Positions 30,489 to 38,900 of a stretch of DNA of 42,062 bases are shown here, one piece after another (within the stretch, counting starts at the first letter, position 1; each line of letters begins with the position of its first letter). Below the pieces are notes generated by a model. The model was given only the letters and a program-made list of their open reading frames with translations, ran no database searches and was not told where the DNA came from. This DNA comes from Claveliimonas sp963592205 (lineage in GTDB: Bacteria > Bacillota > Clostridia > Lachnospirales > Lachnospiraceae): positions 1 to 42,062 of the forward strand of contig CAVAVU010000078.1 of the NCBI GenBank assembly GCA_963592205.1. Direction: 5' to 3'. Made by a program: the position numbers and the translations under genes.

Positions 30489-31472
30489 TTATTTTGTTTT
30501 AACCTTTGTTGCTCTCTTAGCAGAAATATTTGTAATAACCAGTACTGCAATCAGAATCAATCCGTATACCAGGTCTGTGATAACCGTATCAATACGAAGG
30601 ACACTGAATGCAGAGGAAATCAACTGCAATAATACAATTGCAAGTGTAACTCCGATTACTTTACCCTTACCACCATCCGGATGAACACCACCCAATACTA
30701 CGATCAGCAGTGAAAGCAGTGTATAAGAAGTATTGTAGTTTGATTTACCGGATCCATAATGTGAAGATGTCAGGATACCACTGATAGCTCCAAGGAAACC
30801 GGAAATCATATATGTTGTCATGATTACTTTAAAGTTGTTAATTCCTGAATATTTAGACGCAACATCGTTGCTTCCAAGAAAATATACTTTCTGTCCATAT
30901 GTAGTAGATTTCAACAGGAATGACATTACCAGTGTAACAATGATAAACAACGGTAATGTATATGGAACACCTCCGATTGTTCCATTGGCAATATTAATAT
31001 ATGACTGTGGTACACCTGTGATACCAGGACCTGTTGTAATGATCATAGCGATACCTGTGTAAAGCTGAAGACCACAAAGTGTAACCAGCATCGGTGGAAT
31101 GTGAAGGAATCCAATCAGGAAACCATTAAATGCTCCACACAGCACACCAATGATCAGACCAACAACGATTGCTCCAATTACCATGCCCATACCGCACTCT
31201 TTGCCACCGCCGATGTTAACCATCATGTATGATGCCACGACACCAACCAGATTGGCAATACCGACCAGCGACAGATCAATTCCTCCGGAGATCATACACA
31301 ACATCATACCAAATGTAAGAATACCGTATTCCGGGAACAGATACAGCCATGATCTGATATTCAATGCTGAATAATAAGTTGATGGGTTCAAAATTGCCAT
31401 CGCAATTAATACGACTGCATACATTCCTAACAAAGAAAGAATGTTATGGTCTATTTTCTTCAAAAGCTTCAT
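30489..31472 (-). CDS. Sugar ABC transporter permease (second, RbsC/LsrD-type)
   Basis: This 327-residue protein has about eight to ten membrane helices of the BPD_transp_2 type. Characteristic parts are GGIDLSLVGIANLVGVVAS near residues 63-81, the long middle with FNGFLIGFLHIPPMLVTLCGL, and VVLGGVHPDGGKGKVIGVTLA toward the C-terminus. Together with the other permease it would form a heterodimeric channel, as in AI-2 and rhamnose importers. GGGAGGAATG precedes the ATG. It lies 15 bases after the first permease. Confidence 0.93.
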   Translation of the reverse strand: MKLLKKIDHNILSLLGMYAVVLIAMAILNPSTYYSALNIRSWLYLFPEYGILTFGMMLCMISGGIDLSLVGIANLVGVVASYMMVNIGGGKECGMGMVIGAIVVGLIIGVLCGAFNGFLIGFLHIPPMLVTLCGLQLYTGIAMIITTGPGITGVPQSYINIANGTIGGVPYTLPLFIIVTLVMSFLLKSTTYGQKVYFLGSNDVASKYSGINNFKVIMTTYMISGFLGAISGILTSSHYGSGKSNYNTSYTLLSLLIVVLGGVHPDGGKGKVIGVTLAIVLLQLISSAFSVLRIDTVITDLVYGLILIAVLVITNISAKRATKVKTK

Positions 31473-31487
31473 TGTACATTCCTCCCT

Positions 31488-32489
31488 TTATACCTTTTGA
31501 TTCTTCTGAACTGCAAGTTCTTTCAGTGAAGTAATCGCTGTACCAACTACGATTACAGCACCAACTACGAACGTCTGCCAGTATGTAGGGACGCCAAGCA
31601 TAATCAGATTGTTCTGGATCAGACCAATCAGAACCACACCGAGAATTGTTCCAATAACGGTGCCATGACCACCGCTCATACGGGTTCCGCCAACTACTAC
31701 AGCGGCAATGATCATCATTTCACTTCCCATCAGGTTCAATGGGTTCGCCGACTTATTAAGCACACAATAAATCATTCCGGCTATACCAGCCATGACGCCT
31801 GAGAACATGTATACAATAAACTGAAGTCTTACTACATTAAATCCGGCAATACGAGCTGCATTAGCATCTCCGCCAATTGCATAGATTCCACGTCCAAGCA
31901 TTGTATATTTCAAAACAATATACACAACAATACAAAGAATAATAGGAACCAGAATCAACGCAGTCATACTGTAATTATTACCCGCCTTACTCTGGTAAGT
32001 AAACAGATATACTTTATTTAATGCGGCAATTGTACTTGGCAGTCTTGAAATCTGTTTGGTGCCAAAAAATGTAAGAAGCATACCCTGTGTGATACTGCTC
32101 ACACCCAGTGTTGCGATCAGCGGTGGAATCTTAATCAGTGAGATAAGTACCGCATTAATAAATCCGATGACCAGTCCGATGGCTGCTGCAAACACAAATG
32201 CAAGAACTACATTATCAATGTCGTGTTCTTTAAATATACAAATTGGAATATAAAGAGATGCACACGCAATTGCCGGGAATGATACATCAATACCACCCGA
32301 AATGATAACTACCATCTCACAGATAGCGAAACACAGCGTTACCAGCAGTGCTCTTGCAAGTGTAATAATCGTTGAAACCTCTGCAAATGCAGGCGTCTTC
32401 ATGCTGATTGCAATGCAAAGGACAACAATAATATAAACAATAAACATCTGATTCGATGTCAGAATCTCTTTCCATTTTGATTGTTTCAT
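31488..32489 (-). CDS. Sugar ABC transporter permease (first, RbsC/LsrC-type)
   Basis: The 333-residue membrane protein belongs to the same BPD_transp_2 family as the next gene but is clearly different in sequence. Visible are ISGGIDVSFPAIACASLYI, INAVLISLIKIPPLIATLGV and VVVGGTRMSGGHGTVIGTIL. The start codon overlaps the ATPase stop by one base (TAATG), so translation is coupled. Two unlike permeases in one transporter are typical of the AI-2 (LsrCD) and rhamnose types rather than of the ribose transporter, which has one. Confidence 0.93.
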   Translation of the reverse strand: MKQSKWKEILTSNQMFIVYIIVVLCIAISMKTPAFAEVSTIITLARALLVTLCFAICEMVVIISGGIDVSFPAIACASLYIPICIFKEHDIDNVVLAFVFAAAIGLVIGFINAVLISLIKIPPLIATLGVSSITQGMLLTFFGTKQISRLPSTIAALNKVYLFTYQSKAGNNYSMTALILVPIILCIVVYIVLKYTMLGRGIYAIGGDANAARIAGFNVVRLQFIVYMFSGVMAGIAGMIYCVLNKSANPLNLMGSEMMIIAAVVVGGTRMSGGHGTVIGTILGVVLIGLIQNNLIMLGVPTYWQTFVVGAVIVVGTAITSLKELAVQKNQKV

Positions 32490-33982
32490 TACTTCTCTCC
32501 TCCTTCGCTGAACAGCTTGTACAGTTCATTTTCTTCGATCTCTTCATCGATATGAGCAACCGCCTTGCCATTTCTCATAACGAGGATCTTATTACAGTTC
32601 TGAACCAGCTCAGATAAGTCATCAGAGATAACAATGACTCCAACACCCTTCTTTGCAAGGTTGTGCAGAATTTCAAAGATTTCACTCTTTGATCCGATAT
32701 CTACACCTACTGTAGGTCCATTCAGAACGATCAGCTCCGGATCCGTATTCAGCCATTTTGCAATAACAACTTTCTGTGCATTACCACCGGATAATGTGCG
32801 AATTGCGTCTGTCTGTTTACCAATCTTTACAGAGAGATTACCAATCCATTCAGTAGTATCTTCTGCAATTTTCTTGTGATCCAGCTTGCCACCATGGAAA
32901 TATTTGCCGATAGATGCAGCAACCATATTATCCTGGATACTTCTGTCCAGAAACAGTCCCTGTGTCAGACGATCCTCCGGAACATACGCAATCTTATTCT
33001 TAATCGCATCTTCAATACTGTGGATCTGAATTTCCTTACCATTCAAAGTAATCTTACCACTTGTAGCCGGTGCCAGTCCAAACAAAGCATCACCCAGCTC
33101 TCCACGTCCAGAACCAAGAAGTCCTGTGATACCAAGCACATCGCCCTTTTCAATAGAGAATGATACATTCTCAAACGCACCTTCTCTGGAAATATTTTCA
33201 ACTTTTAAAATCTCTGTTCCATCAGATTTTTCAGGAACATATACTGTTTCAACAATATCACGACCCGTAATATCACGGATAAATCTTGCTCTGTCATACT
33301 CTTTGATATCGCCACTGGAAATGTACTCTCCGTTTCGGATAATCGTAAGTCTGTCAGCGATTTCATATATCTCATCCAGCTTATGGTTAACGATCATGAT
33401 CGCAATGCCTTTTTCTTTTAAGCGGCGGATGATTTTAAACAGATTCTCAACTTCTTTTTTAGTCAGCGCAGTAGTAGGTTCATCGAGAATCAGAAATTTT
33501 GCATCGTTAATAATGGCCCGGCAGATAGCAACCATCTGTTTATTAGCAACAGTCAGTCTTTCTACAAGAATATCCGGATCCATGTGAGCACCTACCTGCT
33601 CCATAGCTTCGATTGCAAGTTCTCTTGCTTTCTTCCAGTTCATGACTTTAGCGCCTGTCATGAGTGAATTGTTCATAGCAATATTCTCCGCAACTGTTAA
33701 GTTTGGAAATACCGCAAAATCCTGATAAATAACCTGTACACCAGCTCGAATCGCATCGATAGGTGTCAGCTTTTCAACTTTTTTACCTTCAAGATAGTAA
33801 TCACCGGAGGTCTGTTCATGAACTCCCGAAATTACTTTGATCAGTGTGGATTTACCACAGCCATTCTGTCCGGCAAGTGCCAGAATTTCTCCTTTTCGAA
33901 TTTCGAGATCAACGCCCTTTAAGGCCTGCACACCACCAAACGATTTCTTAATATTCTCTAATTTCAGAAATACTTCTCCCAT
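32489..33982 (-). CDS. Sugar ABC transporter ATP-binding protein (two ABC domains)
   Basis: The 497-residue protein carries two ABC domains in tandem, as in RbsA, MglA and LsrA. The first has Walker A GQNGCGKST (38-46) and Walker B LILDEPTTAL; the second has the degenerate P-loop GLLGSGRGE, the signature LSGGNAQKV and the Walker B-like LIVLNGPTVGVDIG (Asn-Gly in place of Asp-Glu), indicating a noncatalytic second site. It powers import of the substrate delivered by the lipoprotein upstream. Start at ATG 33982 with GAGGGA upstream. A hairpin separates it from the binding protein gene. Confidence 0.95.
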   Translation of the reverse strand: MGEVFLKLENIKKSFGGVQALKGVDLEIRKGEILALAGQNGCGKSTLIKVISGVHEQTSGDYYLEGKKVEKLTPIDAIRAGVQVIYQDFAVFPNLTVAENIAMNNSLMTGAKVMNWKKARELAIEAMEQVGAHMDPDILVERLTVANKQMVAICRAIINDAKFLILDEPTTALTKKEVENLFKIIRRLKEKGIAIMIVNHKLDEIYEIADRLTIIRNGEYISSGDIKEYDRARFIRDITGRDIVETVYVPEKSDGTEILKVENISREGAFENVSFSIEKGDVLGITGLLGSGRGELGDALFGLAPATSGKITLNGKEIQIHSIEDAIKNKIAYVPEDRLTQGLFLDRSIQDNMVAASIGKYFHGGKLDHKKIAEDTTEWIGNLSVKIGKQTDAIRTLSGGNAQKVVIAKWLNTDPELIVLNGPTVGVDIGSKSEIFEILHNLAKKGVGVIVISDDLSELVQNCNKILVMRNGKAVAHIDEEIEENELYKLFSEGGEK

Positions 33983-34010
33983 ATAGAATCCCTCGTTTCT
34001 TCAAAATAAA

Positions 34011-34050
34011 GCCTCATAGAGAATGCCCTTATTGCAATTCCCTATGAGGC
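34011..34050 (-). terminator. Hairpin between the binding protein and ATPase genes (attenuator)
   Basis: GCCTCATAGAGAA (34011-34023) pairs with TTCCCTATGAGGC (34038-34050) with one mismatch. On the minus strand it is followed by TTTATTTTG. Such leaky terminators after binding-protein genes keep the binding protein in excess over the membrane parts. Confidence 0.78.
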
Positions 34051-34094
34051 TTAAGGCTCATTCAGCTAAAAACATTTTAGATGTCAAAATGTAT

Positions 34095-35159
34095 TTAGAA
34101 ATCGTATGCTTCGTCGTCGCAGTTATCTTTGTCAACATCGATCCAAGCACTACCTGTGTATACTTTGCCTTCAAGTGTCAGATTCTCATATCCTTCTACC
34201 GGAAGTGAAAGTGTATCTTCTCCAACTGTTCCGTTCAGAGTTGCAACAGCAAGTTCGATCATTGCCTGTCCTGCAAGTGCCGGATCCCAGAAGCTCATAA
34301 GTTCAACTGTTCCATCTTCAACGTACTCACCACAAACTGACATAAGAGATGTACCTGCGATATGTACTTTGCCCTGAAGTCCAAGTTCCTCAACTGCCTG
34401 AGCTGCACCTGGAGTCTCTGACATAGCTGCACACTGGATACCAACGATCTCGTGATTTGTATCAGCTGAAAGTGCTTCTTTTACTTTGCTGTATGCTGTG
34501 TCCTGATTATCATCAGAAACGATTGGCTGATCATCTACTGTAAGATCTGGAGCATTCTTCTCTGCCCATTCTTTTCCACCCTGAGCTTCCTCAACGTGTG
34601 ACTGAGATGTAAGGGCACCAACTGTCTGGATTACACGTCCTTCTCCGCCAGAGAGTTCGTTAATCTTTTCCATCAGGTGAGCACCGTACTCTAATGTATC
34701 GAATGCTTCAACGTCATAGTCCATGTTCTCTACTGTAGAAGCCTCATGGCAGATAACTACGATACCAGCTTCTTTAGCTTTTGCAAGAACAGGATCAAGA
34801 GCTTCTACATCGAATGGAACTACACAGATTGCATCGTATCCCTGAGAGATCAGTCCCTCAACAAATGCTGCCTGTCCGTCACCTTCCGGAGATCCGCAGT
34901 ACTCAACGCTTGTTCCGTTAGCTTCGTTATAGTCATCAACACCCTGTTCCATACGTTCGAACCATGCAAGGTTTGTCATCTTCGGAACTACAGCGATCTT
35001 ATAATCAGCTGCTGTCTTCTCACCAGATTCATCCTTTGCGGTATCCTCTGTCTTGGTGTCTTCCTTTGAGCTGTCATCAGATGAGCCTGAGCCACATCCA
35101 ACGAGCAGAGTCGCTACCATAGCGATGCCCAATACTGCGCTTAAAATCCTCTTTTTCAT
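34095..35159 (-). CDS. Sugar ABC transporter substrate-binding lipoprotein
   Basis: From ATG 35159 the protein has 354 residues, with a lipoprotein signal peptide and lipobox LVGC (lipid Cys C22), then a short Ser/Asp/Lys-rich linker (residues 23-50) and a type I periplasmic-binding fold starting at YKIAVVPKMTN. The sequence is of the ribose/AI-2/rhamnose group (Peripla_BP_4): GQAAFVEGLISQGYDAICVVP is characteristic. AAGGAGG precedes the ATG. The gene stands after the activase and has its own candidate promoter (35234-35261). The transported sugar is unknown. Confidence 0.93.
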   Translation of the reverse strand: MKKRILSAVLGIAMVATLLVGCGSGSSDDSSKEDTKTEDTAKDESGEKTAADYKIAVVPKMTNLAWFERMEQGVDDYNEANGTSVEYCGSPEGDGQAAFVEGLISQGYDAICVVPFDVEALDPVLAKAKEAGIVVICHEASTVENMDYDVEAFDTLEYGAHLMEKINELSGGEGRVIQTVGALTSQSHVEEAQGGKEWAEKNAPDLTVDDQPIVSDDNQDTAYSKVKEALSADTNHEIVGIQCAAMSETPGAAQAVEELGLQGKVHIAGTSLMSVCGEYVEDGTVELMSFWDPALAGQAMIELAVATLNGTVGEDTLSLPVEGYENLTLEGKVYTGSAWIDVDKDNCDDEAYDF

Positions 35160-35216
35160 GTTACACATCCTCCTTGTATAATTTGGAAGCATTCTGGCTG
35201 CTTCATGCCATTATAG

Positions 35217-35235
35217 CTTTCACATATTGTGAAAG
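35217..35235. promoter_or_regulatory. Inverted repeat at the binding-protein promoter
   Basis: CTTTCAC (35217-35223) and GTGAAAG (35229-35235) flank five A/T bases. The repeat overlaps the end of the -10 element and the probable start point of the promoter at 35234-35261, a position typical of an operator. It does not resemble the LacI-type sites of this locus. Confidence 0.5.
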
Positions 35236-35261
35236 TATATATCTACATTCCATCTTATCAA
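35234..35261 (-). promoter_or_regulatory. Candidate internal promoter for the transporter genes
   Basis: On the minus strand, -35 TTGATA (35256-35261) and -10 TATACT (35234-35239) have a 16-base spacer, about 75 bases before the binding-protein start. Confidence 0.55.
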
Positions 35262-35301
35262 CCACTCAAATGGAATATTGATATCACACTTTTGTCAGTC
35301 A

Positions 35302-36240
35302 TCAACCACCAACTGACACTTGAATTCCCTTCTCTCTCAAGTAACCTGCCATCTCTTCTGCCCTACTACGATCCATCTCCGGATAATCCTTCAATTGATA
35401 TGCCCGTCCGATAGCTTCATACTTGTGTCTTCCCAACTGGTGAAATGGCAACAGATCAATCTTCTTTATCCCAAAATCTATTGCAATTTTTGCAACATTT
35501 TCCAGATGCTCTGCTGAATCATTAAAATTTGTTACTATTGGACATCTCACAGTAATTATTTTACCATTCATTGTTAAATTGTGCAAGTTGTTTAACACTT
35601 TTTTTAAAAAAACATTTCCCACTTGTGCAAACCGCTCACTTTTTGTCGTTTTTAAGTCGAATAATATCTCATCTGCCAGTTCTGCAACTTTCCATAGATT
35701 TTCCCAGTTAACAGCTCCTGCTGTTTCCAGCGCAACAGGAATGTATCTGCGATGTGCAGCTTCAATAAGTGCCCTTGCAAATTCCGGTTGAAGGCAAGTC
35801 TCACCACCGGACAGCGTCATGCCGCCGTCAGAATTCATAAAATAAAAACTGTCTTTCTCAACTTCTGCCATCACTTCTGCCACGCTCATACAATGTCCAA
35901 AAAGTTCCCTGGCCGCATACGGACATACCTTTTCACAGGCTCCGCATGCTGTGCACTTGAACCTGTCTGTTCTGCATTTTCCATCTGCCGTTATCTCGAT
36001 GCAGTGATGTGTGCAGACATTCAGGCATTTTCCACATCCGGTACAGAGTTTCTCATAGTATGCAATCTGTGGCTTTGGATTGATAGACTCCGGATTGCAA
36101 CACCATGGGCAGTGCAGATTGCATCCTTTCAAAAATACATTTGTACGAATGCCTTCTCCGTCATGCACATGAAAATGTTCTATATTAAATACGATTCCGT
36201 TTGTATTTTCTTCGATTTCACGATAACCGGAACCAAACAT
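35302..36240 (-). CDS. Glycyl radical enzyme activase (radical SAM)
   Basis: The enzyme uses S-adenosylmethionine and a [4Fe-4S] cluster to install the glycyl radical in its partner. From ATG 36240 it has 312 residues. The radical SAM motif is C40-x3-C44-x2-C47 (KGCNLHCPWC). A ferredoxin-like insert carries two more clusters (C66/C69/C72/C76 and C96/C99/C102/C106), as in activases of glycerol dehydratase and CutC type and unlike the simple PFL activase. The SDGGMTLSGGETCLQ segment binds SAM. It follows the glycyl radical enzyme gene by about 44 bases. A GTG at 36249 is a less likely start. Confidence 0.95.
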   Translation of the reverse strand: MFGSGYREIEENTNGIVFNIEHFHVHDGEGIRTNVFLKGCNLHCPWCCNPESINPKPQIAYYEKLCTGCGKCLNVCTHHCIEITADGKCRTDRFKCTACGACEKVCPYAARELFGHCMSVAEVMAEVEKDSFYFMNSDGGMTLSGGETCLQPEFARALIEAAHRRYIPVALETAGAVNWENLWKVAELADEILFDLKTTKSERFAQVGNVFLKKVLNNLHNLTMNGKIITVRCPIVTNFNDSAEHLENVAKIAIDFGIKKIDLLPFHQLGRHKYEAIGRAYQLKDYPEMDRSRAEEMAGYLREKGIQVSVGG

Positions 36241-36284
36241 ACGATTCACCTGCTTTCGTCATTATGCACAATGTTATATATTAC

Positions 36285-38756
36285 TTATGCGCTATGTTCT
36301 GTTCTGGCAATAATATCGTCCTGCAATGCCTTGTCCAGCGGCGTAAACAATGCGCTGTATCCGGCAACACGGACCATCAGATCCTTGTATTCATCCGGGC
36401 GTTCCTGCGCTGCCTTCAACGTGTCAGCGGATACACAGTTGATCTGCACATGCATGCCTTTATAATTACCAAGATATGTACGCAGTACCTGTACCATCTT
36501 TCTCGTCATCATACCGTCTAACATGGCTGGCATTACCTTCACATTCACCAACTGACCGCCAGACACAAGTACGGTCGGAAGCTTGCCAACCGATTTCAGC
36601 GAAGCCGTAATGCCTTTCGTATCTGTACCATGTGTCGGTGATGCCGTATCTGCCAGCGCCTCTCCCGCTTTTCTTCCGTCAGGCGTCGCACCTACACATT
36701 CACCGCAAGGCACATTGGATGACACGGAACTGGTAGATGGCTGCCAGATACATCCGATTGGTCCGCGTCCGCTTCTTGTCGTCTTATACTTTGCCGTTTC
36801 TTCACAAATGAACCGGAAATAATCCACCATAATATCATCTACATAGTCATCATCATTGCCATATTTTGGTGCATCCAGAAGCATTTTCTGAATATCCGGA
36901 CCAGCAGGAGTTGTTGTCAGATCTTCGTAATTCGTCTGGATGGCATGCATTACCTGTTCTCCGGTAAGAATATGCTCATCATATACCAGCTTCTTAAGTG
37001 CCGCTAATGCATTACCCACATTTGCCATTCCTACATACAGCGGACCGCAGTAATCATAGACCGCACCTCCTTCTTTCATCGTCTTTCCTCTGCCGATACA
37101 ATCATCTACCAGACAGGATACAAATGGATCCGCAATTCCTTTTTCCGTTACCAGGTCGATCATGTTATCGGTAATCACCTGATACTTGAAATAGTAACGG
37201 ATCTGTTCTTTGAACGCCTCATAGAGTTCTTCATATGAAGCAAAATCTGCAAGGCTTCCTTTGCCCGGATGCAGACAGATACCGGTATTCGGATCTGTTC
37301 CGCCATACAATGCAAGTTCCATGATTTTCTGCAAGTTAATAAATCCCGCACCGTTTGGTCTTCCGGTCTGTTTTCCTTCTACGATCGCTTCCACACAGCC
37401 GACAATGGAATACTCCACAGCATCATCCCATGTAATCCCACGGTTTACCAGTGCAGGAATGTATACTTCATCACTGTAGATTGCCGGCTGTCCGCCGCCA
37501 AGACGCACAACATCCATAGCCGCATACATCATTTTTTCCGAAATACGGTCATGATAGCGCAGCGAAATGGACGGTGTATGCAATTTAATCGCCGCCTGCG
37601 CTCCCAGAATCAGATACGATAATTCATTCGTTGCATCTTTTCCATTTTTATCCTGACCTCCGATCGTAATATTCTGGAACAACTGATAACCGCTAAATGA
37701 CTTTGTATTGCCCCAGCTCGTAATCTTATGAAGCTGGAATAACTTAAGATACAGGCATTCCAGTAATTCCAATGCATCCTCATCACGCATTCTGCCTGCA
37801 TCGATATCTTCCTTATAATAAGGATACAGATTCTGATCCAGACGTCCCAGTGAGATGGAATGTCCATTATTCTCCAATTGTATACATAGATTAATAAACC
37901 ACACAGACTGAAGCGCCTCATGAAAATCACGAGCCGGTTCTGCAGGCACCCGTTCACAGATCTCCGCTATACGCAGAAATTCCTGGTGACGTATCTGCTC
38001 TTTCGTACCTTCTGCCTGTTTTCTTGCAAGATCCGCATATCTTTCTGCATACTTAATTACCGCATCACAGGTAATCAATACCGATTCAAGAAATGGCTTC
38101 TGCTCCGCTTCAGACGGTTCCGACAGATCAAGATGCATCAGACGTTCTTTTGCACGTTCCATATAACTGTTCAATCCTTCTCTGACAATCCGCTTCAAGT
38201 TCACGGTCAGATGTCCCTCCCCGCCGATCATCAGCCAATAAGAATCCGTCACTCCCATCTCACGGATCAGATGCGTCTCTTCCGGAAGCACAGCCTTGCA
38301 CCGATACTCATGATTATTATTATGCCAATAGTTCATCATTTCGCGAAGTTTACTCTCGTCCTCTTCTGCGATCTCATAGCGGTCGCCCGGGCGTTTTTCC
38401 GGTCTGACCGGATTCCCGTCCAATTCTTCGATCAGCCAGTTCAGACCAAATTCCGGGAAAATGTGTGCGCAGCGAAGTTTATCACTGACACTTCCTACGA
38501 TCAGTTCCCCATCAAGAATTGTAATCGGCAGTTTTTCCAGGATCTCCGCAAATGTCTTCGCGCGTTTGATATAGATTGTCTCACTGTTATACTTCTGATA
38601 AGCTTCCGTCACAATCGCGGCGCGGTCTGCCGAGATCTGCGGTACGGCTTCCAGCAGCATATCTCGCATTGACTCAATACGGGCACTTCTCGTAATCTCT
38701 TCACCCATAAATACATGTCCGGTTCTTTTCTGTCCTTCTTCATAACAATACTTCAT
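36285..38756 (-). CDS. Glycyl radical enzyme, dehydratase/eliminase-type, substrate unknown
   Basis: From ATG 38756 the protein has 823 residues. It has the PFL-like domain and C-terminal glycyl radical domain with VRVAGYSALF (G799 as the radical site). The active-site thiol is C454 in GCVEA, with E456 two residues later, the Cys-x-Glu signature of diol dehydratases and C-X lyases; pyruvate formate lyase has Cys-Cys instead. By alignment from memory with glycerol dehydratase, H182, H299, S300 and E456 match its H164, H281, S282 and E435, but N468 stands where it has D447, and P467 where it has H446. So the chemistry is probably radical dehydration or elimination, on a substrate other than glycerol. 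AAAGGAGAG precedes the ATG. A LacI-type palindrome lies upstream and the activase downstream. Confidence 0.95.
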   Translation of the reverse strand: MKYCYEEGQKRTGHVFMGEEITRSARIESMRDMLLEAVPQISADRAAIVTEAYQKYNSETIYIKRAKTFAEILEKLPITILDGELIVGSVSDKLRCAHIFPEFGLNWLIEELDGNPVRPEKRPGDRYEIAEEDESKLREMMNYWHNNNHEYRCKAVLPEETHLIREMGVTDSYWLMIGGEGHLTVNLKRIVREGLNSYMERAKERLMHLDLSEPSEAEQKPFLESVLITCDAVIKYAERYADLARKQAEGTKEQIRHQEFLRIAEICERVPAEPARDFHEALQSVWFINLCIQLENNGHSISLGRLDQNLYPYYKEDIDAGRMRDEDALELLECLYLKLFQLHKITSWGNTKSFSGYQLFQNITIGGQDKNGKDATNELSYLILGAQAAIKLHTPSISLRYHDRISEKMMYAAMDVVRLGGGQPAIYSDEVYIPALVNRGITWDDAVEYSIVGCVEAIVEGKQTGRPNGAGFINLQKIMELALYGGTDPNTGICLHPGKGSLADFASYEELYEAFKEQIRYYFKYQVITDNMIDLVTEKGIADPFVSCLVDDCIGRGKTMKEGGAVYDYCGPLYVGMANVGNALAALKKLVYDEHILTGEQVMHAIQTNYEDLTTTPAGPDIQKMLLDAPKYGNDDDYVDDIMVDYFRFICEETAKYKTTRSGRGPIGCIWQPSTSSVSSNVPCGECVGATPDGRKAGEALADTASPTHGTDTKGITASLKSVGKLPTVLVSGGQLVNVKVMPAMLDGMMTRKMVQVLRTYLGNYKGMHVQINCVSADTLKAAQERPDEYKDLMVRVAGYSALFTPLDKALQDDIIARTEHSA

Positions 38757-38832
38757 CACACACTCTCCTTTTATAATATATTTGTAATCATTCTCCCCCT
38801 GCTGCGAATCAGATTGTCTTTCGCTCTCCAAG

Positions 38833-38848
38833 AGTTAAACGTTTAACT
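38833..38848. promoter_or_regulatory. LacI-type operator upstream of the glycyl radical enzyme gene
   Basis: AGTTAAACGTTTAACT is a perfect 16-bp palindrome with the central CG typical of LacI-family operators. It lies 77 bases before the enzyme's ATG and after the hairpin that follows lacI. I could not fix a convincing -35/-10 pair beside it. Confidence 0.78.
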
Positions 38849-38857
38849 TTCGTTGTA

Positions 38858-38891
38858 ATTTATATGAGATTCCGAAGAATCTCATATAAAT
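38858..38891 (-). terminator. Very stable hairpin after lacI
   Basis: ATTTATATGAGATTC (38858-38872) and GAATCTCATATAAAT (38877-38891) form a perfect 15-bp stem. On the minus strand the loop is TTCG closed by C-G, the exceptionally stable UUCG tetraloop in RNA. It starts 9 bases beyond the lacI stop. A T run is missing, so it may be a terminator or an mRNA-end stabiliser. Confidence 0.65.
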
Positions 38892-38900
38892 CAGGATTCT

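Noticed and set aside
37920..38672. Open frame of 250 codons antisense to the glycyl radical enzyme
   Set aside because: It has no ribosome binding site or domain, and lies inside a strongly conserved coding region.
36285..38756. Pyruvate formate lyase as the identity of the glycyl radical enzyme
   Set aside because: The active site has Cys-Val-Glu, not the Cys-Cys pair of pyruvate formate lyase, and the activase carries two extra ferredoxin clusters.
38833..38848. A CcpA catabolite response element
   Set aside because: It has the central CG but lacks the conserved TG six to seven bases from the centre, and it shares its core with a site at the local lacI gene. Dual use cannot be excluded.
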